A DNA stretch of 64,000 nucleotides from Agromyces sp. LHK192 (GTDB lineage Bacteria > Actinomycetota > Actinomycetes > Actinomycetales > Microbacteriaceae). Under the pieces are notes generated by a model that saw nothing but the letters and a program-made list of their open reading frames with translations, had not been told where the DNA came from and searched no databases. The stretch covers positions 1,178,001-1,242,000 of the forward strand of contig NZ_CP034753.1 in NCBI RefSeq assembly GCF_004006235.1. Reading direction: 5' to 3'. The position numbers and the translations under genes were made by a program. This document shows, piece after piece, positions 18,055 to 25,793 of the stretch. The first letter of the stretch is position 1. The number at the start of each line of letters is the position of its first letter.

Positions 18055-19050
18055 ATGCCCGCGCCGACGCATCCCGAGGTGCTCGCCATCGGGGAGGTCA
18101 TGGCGCTCGTCGTGCCGGCCGCCGCCGAGTCCGTCGAACACGCCCGCGAGTTCCGCATCGATGCCGCCGGCGCCGAGGCGAACGTCGCCTCGCACCTGGC
18201 CGCACTCGGTCGCCGCGCCGCCTTCGCCGGGCGCCTCGGCGACGATGCGCTCGGCCGCCGCATCGCCGCCGAACTCCGCGATCGCGGCGTCGACACGCGC
18301 TGGGTCGAACTCGACCCGCACGCCCCGTCCGGGCTGTACGTGAAGGATCCCGGCGGGGCCGTGACGTACTACCGCGCCGGTTCGGCGGCGTCGCGGACGG
18401 ATCCGGGATTCCTCGATCGGATGCCGATCGACGAGGTCGCGATCGTGCACCTCAGCGGCATCACCCCGGCCCTGTCGGCGACCTGCGGCGCCTTCGTCGA
18501 CGCCGCAGTCGACCGCGTCGCCGCGGGTCGCGCGCGCCTGGCGTTCGACGTCAACCACCGACCGGCCCTCTGGCGCGCCGCCGGCGAACCCGACCGTGCC
18601 GGCGAACGGCTCCTGGCGCTCGCCCGCCGTGCCGATCTCGTGTTCGTCGGGCTCGACGAGGCCCAGGTGCTCTGGGGGGCGCGGACCCCCGCCGACGTGC
18701 GCGCCCTGCTGCCCGAACCCGACGAGGTCGTCGTGAAGGACGGCGAAGTCGGTGCCACCGCCCTCGCACGCGACGGATCGGCCGTGTTCGTGGCGACGCC
18801 GGCCGTCGACGTCGTCGAGGTCGTCGGCGCCGGCGACGCGTTCGCCGCCGGGTACCTGCACGCGCTGCTGGACGGACGCGCCGCCGCCGAACGACTGTCG
18901 GCCGGGCACGCCCGGGCGGCGCTGACGCTGGCGGACACCGCCGACTTCCCGAGACGCCCGGCGAGCGGGGCGTCAGCGACCGGGGAGTCCGCGGTCGGTG
19001 GCTCCGCAGCCGGTGGCTCCGCAGCCGGCAACGAAAGGACTCCCGCATGA
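18055..19050 (+). CDS. kdgK: PfkB-family sugar kinase, probable 2-keto-3-deoxygluconate kinase
   Basis: The 331-aa ribokinase-fold enzyme starts PEVLAIGEVMALVVP, has the N-terminal substrate loop GAEANVASHLAALG, and ends with the PfkB signature VVEVVGAGDAFAAGYLHALL (catalytic Asp in GAGD). KDG kinase makes 2-keto-3-deoxy-6-phosphogluconate (KDPG). Direct coupling to a KDPG aldolase gene (ATGA overlap) is the main reason for this substrate assignment among PfkB enzymes. The C-terminus has an extra Gly/Ser/Ala repeat tail (GESAVGGSAAGGSAAG). The ATG at 18055 is preferred; the frame upstream overlaps the divergent gene. Confidence 0.8.
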   Translation: MPAPTHPEVLAIGEVMALVVPAAAESVEHAREFRIDAAGAEANVASHLAALGRRAAFAGRLGDDALGRRIAAELRDRGVDTRWVELDPHAPSGLYVKDPGGAVTYYRAGSAASRTDPGFLDRMPIDEVAIVHLSGITPALSATCGAFVDAAVDRVAAGRARLAFDVNHRPALWRAAGEPDRAGERLLALARRADLVFVGLDEAQVLWGARTPADVRALLPEPDEVVVKDGEVGATALARDGSAVFVATPAVDVVEVVGAGDAFAAGYLHALLDGRAAAERLSAGHARAALTLADTADFPRRPASGASATGESAVGGSAAGGSAAGNERTPA

Positions 19051-19649
19051 CGACCGACGTCACCTTCGAGCAGCTCTTCGCCGGACGGCGGATCATGGCG
19101 ATCTTCCGGGGCATGGGGGCCGAGCGGTGCCTGGCGCTCGCGAACACCGCGTGGGATCTCGGCATCGAAGCCGTCGAGGTGCCGATCCAGAGCGCCGAGG
19201 ACGTCGACGCGCTCGCCGCGGTCGTCGAGGCCGGACGCGCGCGCGGGGTCGGCGTCGGTGCCGGCACCGTCCTGACCGTCGACCAGGTCGAGGTCGCGGC
19301 ATCCGTCGGCGCCGCCTTCATCGTGAGCCCCGGGTTCGACGCGGACGTCGTGCGGGCCGCGCTCGACGCCGGTGTGCCGGCCCTCCCCGGCGTCGCGACG
19401 CCGACCGAGGTGATGGCGGCGCGGGCGCTCGGACTCACCTGGCTGAAGGCGTTCCCCGCGACCGCGCTCGGCCCCGACTGGTTCCGTGCGATGCGCGGGC
19501 CGTTCCCGGAGGTGTCGTTCGTCGCGACCGGTGGGCTCGACGCCGGCAACATCGCGACATACCTCGACGCCGGCGTGCGGGTCGCCGCCGTCGGTTCCGC
19601 CCTCGAGGACCCCGAGCAGCTCCCGCGCCTCGCCGCCCTGCTCGGCTGA
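19047..19649 (+). CDS. eda: KDPG/KHG aldolase
   Basis: The 200-aa class I aldolase cleaves KDPG to pyruvate and glyceraldehyde 3-phosphate. Visible motifs are IMAIFRG, GIEAVEVPIQS (catalytic Glu), GVGAGTVLTVDQVE, FIVSPGFD, PGVATPTEV and LKAFPATALGPDW, whose Lys forms the Schiff base. Length is normal. It overlaps the kinase stop by 4 nt and has GAAAGGA upstream. Together the two genes finish the proposed aminosugar-acid pathway. Confidence 0.92.
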   Translation: MTTDVTFEQLFAGRRIMAIFRGMGAERCLALANTAWDLGIEAVEVPIQSAEDVDALAAVVEAGRARGVGVGAGTVLTVDQVEVAASVGAAFIVSPGFDADVVRAALDAGVPALPGVATPTEVMAARALGLTWLKAFPATALGPDWFRAMRGPFPEVSFVATGGLDAGNIATYLDAGVRVAAVGSALEDPEQLPRLAALLG

Positions 19650-19738
19650 CCGGCAGTCGAAGCCGCGGGGCCCGACAGCCCTCTCCCTCCTCGCCGTCCC
19701 CATCCCTCCCGTACCCGACGCGTGCGAGTTCTTCCGCG

Positions 19739-19800
19739 GCGTGCGGGTTTCTCCCGCGCGTGCGCCATGCATCTCGCACGCGTGGGAGAAACCCGCACGC
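19739..19800. repeat. 62-nt near-perfect palindrome (26-nt arms)
   Basis: The arms at 19739-19764 and 19775-19800 are complementary with one mismatch (a G-T position, pairable in RNA) around a 10-nt loop. Just upstream, 19719-19737 is an imperfect direct copy of the left-arm start. It could act as a terminator after eda, or be a REP-like mobile palindrome. Confidence 0.85.
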
Positions 19801-19895
19801 GATGGACTTGGCCGCGGGCAGTCCGGCTCGGGACGGGGCGGCGGGGCCGCAGGGGCCGGCATCCATCGTGACCGAGTCGTGATCCGTGATTTGTA

Positions 19896-19920
19896 AGGAC
19901 TCTTTCCATAAAGTTCCTTT
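19896..19920 (+). promoter_or_regulatory. Candidate ROK-type operator upstream of the transporter
   Basis: AAGGACTCTTT and AAAGTTCCTT form an imperfect inverted repeat centred on CCAT. A further GTTCCTT copy follows at 19929-19935. The layout resembles operators of actinobacterial ROK repressors as I remember them, and a ROK gene ends this operon. Confidence 0.4.
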
Positions 19921-20020
19921 TCTGTTAGGTTCCTTCGAGGTAGCACGGCCCGCCGGTTCGGCGCAGCCGTCGTCGCCCGCACCTTCCCTGCAATGAAGCC
20001 TCGAAAGGAACCACGGAACG

Positions 20021-21697
20021 ATGATCCGAACCAAGCGCCGTGCGGCGATCGCCGCCGCGGCCGGAGCGGCCGCCCTCGCGCTCGCCTTCACCGGTTGCGC
20101 GCCGTCCGACAGCGGCGAGTCCGGCGGGGGCGACGCGCTCCGCGTCTGGGCCGGCAGCCAGACCCCGCTGACCGTCACCTTCAACCCGTACGCGCCGAAC
20201 GTGCTGCACGCCGCGCTCGGCCCGATCTACGAGACGCTCTTCTCGTTCAACAAGACCGCCGACGAGGAGCCCACAGGCCTCCTCGCCGAGTCCTACGAGT
20301 TCAACGAGGACGGCACGCAGCTCACGGTCGCGCTCAAGGACGGCGTCACCTGGAACGACGGCGAGGACTTCGCGGCCGACGACGTCGTCTTCTCGTTCGA
20401 GTACGAGGCCAACGACTACGCCAACCAGGTCGGACTCGTCAGCGCCGAGGCGACCGACGAGACGACCGTGGTGCTCACCTTCTCGACGCCGCAGTTCACG
20501 AACGAGTTCAAGCTGCTCGGCAACACGTGGATGATCCCGGAGCACGTCTGGAGCGAGGTCGACGACTTCACGACGTTCCTCGACGAGGAGCCCGTCGCGA
20601 CCGGTCCGTACGTGGTCGAGGCGACGACCGAGGCGTCGTACACGGTCGTCGCGAACGAGCAGTTCCGCGAGGAGGGCAAGCCCGCGGTCAAGACCGTGCA
20701 GTACGTCGCGCTCGACGCCAACCAGTCGGCGCAGGACCTGCTGGCCGCCGGCGAGCTCGACTGGGCCGGCATGTTCGTGCCGAACCCCGACGACGTCACC
20801 TCGAACGGCATCATCTCGACGATCAACACCCCGCAGGATCCGACCGTGCTGTACACCTGCGCGAACGTCGACCTCGGTTGCGCGGGCGAGCAGACGGATG
20901 TCGCGGTGCGTCAGGCCCTCAACGTCGCGATCGACCGCGGCACCATCAAGGACAAGGCGTTCGTCGGCCTCACCGGCGACATCTCACCCGCGTTCACCCT
21001 CATGCCGCGCGACGAGAAGTGGCTCGCCGACCCGGCGAACGAGGTCAGCCCGCAGACGTCGGATGCCGCGGCGGCGGGCCAGATCCTCGAGAGCGCCGGC
21101 TACGTCAAGGGCGCCGACGGGTTCTACGGCAAGGACGGCGCGACCATCGAGCTCGACCTGATCTCGGTCGACGGCTGGACCGACTACAACGACGCCGCGA
21201 AGCTGATCGGCGAGCAGGCCGCGGAGGCCGGCATCAAGGTCAACGTCGGCACCGTGCAGTGGCAGGAGTTCTCGGACGCCCGCCAGACCGGCCAGTTCGA
21301 GCTCATCGTCGGCGGCGTGATCGGCACGTCGGTGGCCGACCCGTACCAGATCTACAAGGACTGGTTCTCGGGCACCTCGACCGTCGCGGTCGGCAGCGAG
21401 CTGCAGCCCGGCACGTGGAACTTCTCGCGCTACTCGAACCCCGTCGTCGACGAGGCCGTCGCGGCAGCCGCGGCGACGAACGACGACGCGGCCAAGCGCG
21501 AGGCGTACGCCACCATCCAGACCGAGATCGTGCGCGACCTGCCCTACATCCCGCTCGTGATCAACGCCACGCAGACGTTCTTCAACTCGAAGGACTTCAC
21601 CGGATGGCCCACCGAGGACGACCTGTACGTGTTCCCGCCGGCCTGGGGCTCGTCCTCGGCCGGGGTCGTGCTCGCGAACCTCGAGCCGGCCGAGTGA
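20021..21697 (+). CDS. ABC transporter substrate-binding lipoprotein, family 5
   Basis: The 558-aa protein has a lipoprotein signal ending LAFTGC (Cys26) and the family 5 fold: LGPIYETLFSFNK, GLLAESYEFNEDGTQLTVALKDGVTWNDGEDFAADDVVFSFEY split across the first 130 residues, and late FNSKDFTGWPT. Family 5 proteins bind peptides, nickel chelates or oligosaccharides, so the ligand is open. The ROK regulator at the end of the operon and the neighbouring aminosugar-acid genes favour a sugar or chitin-derived ligand. It is the first gene of a five-gene transporter operon. Confidence 0.9.
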   Translation: MIRTKRRAAIAAAAGAAALALAFTGCAPSDSGESGGGDALRVWAGSQTPLTVTFNPYAPNVLHAALGPIYETLFSFNKTADEEPTGLLAESYEFNEDGTQLTVALKDGVTWNDGEDFAADDVVFSFEYEANDYANQVGLVSAEATDETTVVLTFSTPQFTNEFKLLGNTWMIPEHVWSEVDDFTTFLDEEPVATGPYVVEATTEASYTVVANEQFREEGKPAVKTVQYVALDANQSAQDLLAAGELDWAGMFVPNPDDVTSNGIISTINTPQDPTVLYTCANVDLGCAGEQTDVAVRQALNVAIDRGTIKDKAFVGLTGDISPAFTLMPRDEKWLADPANEVSPQTSDAAAAGQILESAGYVKGADGFYGKDGATIELDLISVDGWTDYNDAAKLIGEQAAEAGIKVNVGTVQWQEFSDARQTGQFELIVGGVIGTSVADPYQIYKDWFSGTSTVAVGSELQPGTWNFSRYSNPVVDEAVAAAAATNDDAAKREAYATIQTEIVRDLPYIPLVINATQTFFNSKDFTGWPTEDDLYVFPPAWGSSSAGVVLANLEPAE

Positions 21698-21750
21698 TCC
21701 GCGTCGGACGAGCCCGGCAGCGCTGAGACAGGGAAGTCGCACACCTCACC

Positions 21751-22749
21751 ATGAAGTTCTACGCACGAAGGATCACGTTCTACCTCGTGACCCTCTGGGC
21801 GACGATCTCGCTCAACTTCCTGCTGCCGCGACTGATGCCCGGCGACCCCGCCGACATCATGATCGCCAAGCTGCAACGGAACGGTGAGATCAGCGCGACC
21901 ACCATCCGCAACATCCAGCTCATGCTGGGCTCGTCCGACGACGACTCGTCCCTCTGGGACCAGTACGTCGCCTACTGGGGCCGGTTGCTGCAGGGAGACC
22001 TCGGCGTCTCCGTGACCAAGTACCCGGCCCCGGTGAGCGAGCTCATCGCGAACGCCCTGCCGTGGACGATCGGGCTCGTCGGCCTGGCGACGATCATCTC
22101 GTTCGTCCTCGGCGTCGGCCTCGGCGCGATCGCCGGGTGGCGGCGCGGAACCTGGGTCGACCACCTGGTGCCGTCCACGACGGTGCTGCAATCCATCCCG
22201 TACTTCTGGCTCGCCCTGATCCTCGTGTCGATCTTCGCGGTGAACCTGCGCTGGTTCCCCATCATCGGCGGGTACGACGTCTTCGAGTTCCCAGCCGGCC
22301 CCGACCCCAGCTGGGCGTTCGTCGCGAGCGTGATCGAGCACGGCACGCTGCCCGCCCTCACGATCGTGCTGAGCTCGGTCGGCGGCTGGCTGTTCGGCAT
22401 GCGCAACATGATGGTGTCCACGCTCAGCGAGGACTACATCGTCACCGCCGAGGCCAAGGGCCTCCGCCCGCGTCGCATCCTGGGCGCCTACGCCGCCCGG
22501 AACGCGGCGATCCCGTCGATCGCGGGATTCTCGATCACGCTCGGCACCGTCGTCGCCGGGTCCATCGTCATGGAGCAGGTGTTCACCTACCCCGGGGTCG
22601 GCAAGCTCATGTTCCAGGCGGTGCAGAACAACGACTACGCGCTCATGCAGGGCGTGTTCCTGGTGATCACCATCACGGTGCTCGCCGCCAACTTCATCAT
22701 GGACCTCGTCTACGGGACCATCGACCCGAGAGCCCGCCAGCATGCCTGA
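21751..22749 (+). CDS. ABC transporter permease (OppB/DppB type)
   Basis: The 332-aa membrane protein begins with the typical N-terminal helix (RITFYLVTLWATISLNFLLPRLMPGDP) and has six membrane segments. The ATPase-contact EAA loop is near residue 230 (DYIVTAEAKGLRPRRILGAY). It forms the heterodimeric channel with the next gene, which it overlaps by 8 nt. Confidence 0.94.
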   Translation: MKFYARRITFYLVTLWATISLNFLLPRLMPGDPADIMIAKLQRNGEISATTIRNIQLMLGSSDDDSSLWDQYVAYWGRLLQGDLGVSVTKYPAPVSELIANALPWTIGLVGLATIISFVLGVGLGAIAGWRRGTWVDHLVPSTTVLQSIPYFWLALILVSIFAVNLRWFPIIGGYDVFEFPAGPDPSWAFVASVIEHGTLPALTIVLSSVGGWLFGMRNMMVSTLSEDYIVTAEAKGLRPRRILGAYAARNAAIPSIAGFSITLGTVVAGSIVMEQVFTYPGVGKLMFQAVQNNDYALMQGVFLVITITVLAANFIMDLVYGTIDPRARQHA

Positions 22750-23872
22750 GACGCAGACCACCGGACCCGACCTGCGCGAGCAGCAGGTCGCCGAGGCGGT
22801 GACGCCGCTCGACGTTCCGACGACCACTGCTCCGGAGACCGCCGTCCCGTCGCAGGCGACCGTGCCGACGCCGTCGCCGCCCACCGTTCCGACGCCGCTC
22901 ACGGTCTCGAGCGCCGCGATCGAGGATGCCGGGCTGACCGCTCCGGCGCGCGCGCCGCGGCGGGGCATCCGCCAGCTCCTGCCGCGGAGGTCGGCGAAGC
23001 TGCTCATCGGCGTGGGACTGGTCGGCGCGATCGTGCTGTTCGGCGTGCTCGGACCGCTGTTCGTGCAGGACCCGCGCGACAGCGACAACCCGTCGCTGCA
23101 GCCGCCGTCGCCCGAGCACCTGCTCGGCACGACCAAACTCGGCTACGACGTGTTCGCGCAGCTCGCACACGGCACGCAGGGCTCGCTGATGATCGGCCTC
23201 ATCGCCGGCCTCATCGCGCTCACCCTGTCGATCGTGTTCGGCGTGCTCGCGGGGTACGTGGGCGGATGGGGTGACGAGAGCCTCAACGTCGTGACGAACA
23301 TCATGCTGGTGATCCCGGGCCTGCCGCTCGTGATGGTGATCGCGACCTACTTCCCGGGTCGCAGCTGGCTGCTGGTCGCCTTCGTCCTCGGCATCACGTG
23401 CTGGGCGGGTTCCGCGGTGGTGCTGCGCGTGCAGACCCGGTCGTTGCGGGCGCGCGACTACGTGTCGGCGGCTCGCGTGTCGGGCGAGAAGGCGGTGCGG
23501 GTCATCCTCGTCGAGGTGCTCCCGAACCTGCTGCCGCTGCTCGCCGCGCAGTTCCTGTTCGCGATCATCTTCGCGATCCTCGGCGAGGCCGGCCTGTCGT
23601 ACCTGGGCCTCGGCGCGACCGACTCGATCACGTGGGGCACGATGCTCAACGACGCGCAGACCGGGCAGGCGCTCGGCACGGGCGCGTGGTGGTGGTTCGT
23701 ACCTCCGGGGCTGCTGATCGCGCTGCTCGGGGGCGGCCTCGCGATGATCAACTTCTCGATCGACGAGATCATCAACCCGAAGCTGCGGATCGCACCCGAC
23801 CACGCGCGCCGCCAGCGCGAGGCGGCGAAGGCCGGTCGCGGCATCGTCGGCGCCGAGGAGGCCGGAGCATGA
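22742..23872 (+). CDS. ABC transporter permease (OppC/DppC type)
   Basis: The 376-aa permease has an unusual Pro/Thr-rich N-terminal extension of about 75 residues (PTTTAPETAVPSQATVPTPS). It continues with the standard core: DPRDSDNPSLQPPSPEHLLGT, TTKLGYDVFAQLAHGTQGSL and the EAA loop RDYVSAARVSGEKAVRVI. Six membrane segments are predicted. The extension is cytosolic in orientation and probably disordered. Its stop codon overlaps the start of the first ATPase gene (ATGA). Confidence 0.93.
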   Translation: MPETQTTGPDLREQQVAEAVTPLDVPTTTAPETAVPSQATVPTPSPPTVPTPLTVSSAAIEDAGLTAPARAPRRGIRQLLPRRSAKLLIGVGLVGAIVLFGVLGPLFVQDPRDSDNPSLQPPSPEHLLGTTKLGYDVFAQLAHGTQGSLMIGLIAGLIALTLSIVFGVLAGYVGGWGDESLNVVTNIMLVIPGLPLVMVIATYFPGRSWLLVAFVLGITCWAGSAVVLRVQTRSLRARDYVSAARVSGEKAVRVILVEVLPNLLPLLAAQFLFAIIFAILGEAGLSYLGLGATDSITWGTMLNDAQTGQALGTGAWWWFVPPGLLIALLGGGLAMINFSIDEIINPKLRIAPDHARRQREAAKAGRGIVGAEEAGA

Positions 23873-24768
23873 ACGACCCCGTCCTGACCGCGCGCAACGT
23901 CAGCATCGAGTACGAGGTCGCCCCGCCCGTGCTGGCGGTCCGCGACGTGTCGCTCACGCTGCACCGGGGGGAGATCCTCGGGCTCGCGGGGGAGTCCGGC
24001 TGCGGCAAGACGACCCTCGCCTACGGCCTCAACCGGCTGCTGAAGCCGCCGGCGATCATGACCGGCGGCGAGGTCGTGCTGCACGATCGCGACGGCGTCG
24101 ACATCGACGTCGTCGGGCTCCGCGCCGAAGATCTGCGCGCGTTCCGCTGGAGCAAGGTGTCGATGGTGTTCCAGGGGGCGATGAACTCGCTGAATCCGGT
24201 GCTGAGCGTCAAGGCGCAGCTCGACGACGTGTTCCGCACGCACCGCCCGGGCATGCGGCGCGCCGAGCGCCGGTCGCGCAGTCGCGAGCTGCTGCAGCTC
24301 GTCGGCGTCGACCCGGATCGGCTCGCGAGCTTCCCGCACGAGCTGTCGGGCGGCATGCGCCAGCGCGTCATGATCGCGATGGCGCTCGCCCTCGACCCCC
24401 AGGTCATGATCATGGACGAGCCGACGACCGCGCTCGACGTTGTGGTGCAGCGCGAGATCATCCGCGAGATCATGCGCCTGCGCGAGCGGCTCGGCTTCGC
24501 CGTCGTGTTCATCACGCACGACCTTCCGCTGCTGATCGAGATCAGCGATCGCATCGCGGTGATGCTGCAGGGCGAGATCGTCGAGATCGGCACCGCCGAG
24601 CAGATCTACCGGGCGCCGAAGCATGAGTACACGAAGCGCCTGCTGTCGAGCTTCCCGAGCCTGCGCGGCGAGCGCGGCGGGTTCCTGCGCGCAGGCGGGC
24701 TCCACGACGGCGCGCTCCACGGCACGGCGCTGCACGGCGCCGGTCAGCGGCGGGAGGTCGCCTCATGA
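23869..24768 (+). CDS. ABC transporter ATP-binding protein (OppD/DppD type)
   Basis: The 299-aa ATPase has Walker A GESGCGKTT, Q-loop MVFQGAMNSLNP, signature LSGGMRQRV and Walker B VMIMDEPTTALD, followed by ITHD. The C-terminal oligopeptide-transporter segment (EYTKRLLSSFPSLRGERG) is present, but the Cys residues that bind an iron-sulfur cluster in some OppD proteins are absent. The tail is Gly/His-rich (GLHDGALHGTALHGAG). Translationally coupled on both sides. Confidence 0.94.
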   Translation: MNDPVLTARNVSIEYEVAPPVLAVRDVSLTLHRGEILGLAGESGCGKTTLAYGLNRLLKPPAIMTGGEVVLHDRDGVDIDVVGLRAEDLRAFRWSKVSMVFQGAMNSLNPVLSVKAQLDDVFRTHRPGMRRAERRSRSRELLQLVGVDPDRLASFPHELSGGMRQRVMIAMALALDPQVMIMDEPTTALDVVVQREIIREIMRLRERLGFAVVFITHDLPLLIEISDRIAVMLQGEIVEIGTAEQIYRAPKHEYTKRLLSSFPSLRGERGGFLRAGGLHDGALHGTALHGAGQRREVAS

Positions 24769-25589
24769 ACGGGGCGCTGGAGGCCCGCAACCTCGTCAAG
24801 GACTTCACGCTGCGCAACGGCCTGCGTTCGACGACGCTGCACGCGGTGAGGGATGTCTCGTTCACGCTCGAGCCGGGTCGCACGGTGGCCCTGGTCGGCG
24901 AGTCGGGCAGCGGCAAGTCGACGATCGCGAAGATGCTCCTGAAGCTCGAGACGCCGACATCCGGGGAGATCCTGCTCGACGGCACGCCGAGCGGCCGCCG
25001 TGGGCGAGCGCTCGAGCGGTACCGATCCGAGGTGCAGATGGTCTTCCAGGACCCGTTCGCGTCGCTCAACCCGTTCCACTCGATCGCGCACCACCTCGAG
25101 CGCCCGATCCGCCTGCACCATCCGGGACTGAGGTCGGCCGAGGTGGATGCCCGCGTCGACGAGCTGCTCGAGCGGGTCCGGCTCTCGCCGGCGTCGCGGT
25201 TCCGCGAGCGTCGCCCGCACGAGTTGTCGGGTGGGCAGCGTCAGCGCGTCGCGATCGCGCGGGCGCTCGCACCGGGGGCGCGGTTCATCATCGCCGACGA
25301 GCCGGTGTCGATGCTCGACGTGTCGATCCGGTTGGGCGTGCTGAACCTGCTGGCCGACCTGCAGCGCGAGCAGGGGCTCGGCGTGCTGTACATCACGCAC
25401 GACCTGGCGACCGCGCGCCACTTCTCGGACGAGATCCTGGTCATGTACCGCGGCGACATCGTGGAGCGGGGTGCGTCCGACCGGGTGATCCTCGACCCGC
25501 AGCACGAGTACACCCGTCGGCTGCTCGAGGCCGCGGCCGACCCCGAGCGTCTCGGAGCGCTCCGCGACGAGGTGCGCAGCGGCCGCTGA
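24765..25589 (+). CDS. ABC transporter ATP-binding protein (OppF/DppF type)
   Basis: The 274-aa second ATPase has Walker A GESGSGKST, Q-loop MVFQDPFASLNPFHSI, signature LSGGQRQRV and Walker B FIIADEPVSMLD. It ends close after HEYTRRLLEAAADP, the usual OppF terminus. With the preceding ATPase it would form the motor heterodimer of the importer. A long palindrome follows 19 nt after the stop. Confidence 0.94.
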   Translation: MNGALEARNLVKDFTLRNGLRSTTLHAVRDVSFTLEPGRTVALVGESGSGKSTIAKMLLKLETPTSGEILLDGTPSGRRGRALERYRSEVQMVFQDPFASLNPFHSIAHHLERPIRLHHPGLRSAEVDARVDELLERVRLSPASRFRERRPHELSGGQRQRVAIARALAPGARFIIADEPVSMLDVSIRLGVLNLLADLQREQGLGVLYITHDLATARHFSDEILVMYRGDIVERGASDRVILDPQHEYTRRLLEAAADPERLGALRDEVRSGR

Positions 25590-25608
25590 GCGTCCCGGCA
25601 TCCGTTGT

Positions 25609-25672
25609 CGGGACGGTTCCCGTCGCTCGGGACGGGCGGATGCGGCGGTCCCGAGCGAAGGGAACCGTCCCG
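25609..25672. repeat. 64-nt near-perfect palindrome after the transporter operon
   Basis: The arms at 25609-25633 and 25648-25672 (25 nt each) pair with one mismatch across a 14-nt loop. The position after the last ATPase gene and before the ROK gene fits a terminator or transcript-stabilising hairpin that would separate regulator from transporter expression. Confidence 0.85.
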
Positions 25673-25793
25673 GGAGGCGGGAAGCGGGGGGCGGGAGGCG
25701 GGCGGCAGGCGGTGCCCGCGTTCCTGCGGATCGCCGCCGTCGTTTTGCGCGCGATCCGGTGGGAGCGCGACCATTGGAAGGGGAGGCACGAGG

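Larger units (their letters stand above)
19650..20020. other. Intergenic region (371 bp) before the ABC transporter operon
   Basis: No gene is seen. The region holds a large palindrome (19739-19800), an AT-rich promoter stretch (about 19885-19935) unlike the surrounding DNA, and a candidate operator (19896-19920). The eda transcript probably ends here, and the transporter promoter lies here. Confidence 0.7.

Noticed and set aside
19896..19920. Riboswitch upstream of the ABC transporter
   Set aside because: The segment is AT-rich and consists of a short inverted repeat that fits an operator; no known riboswitch core was recognised.
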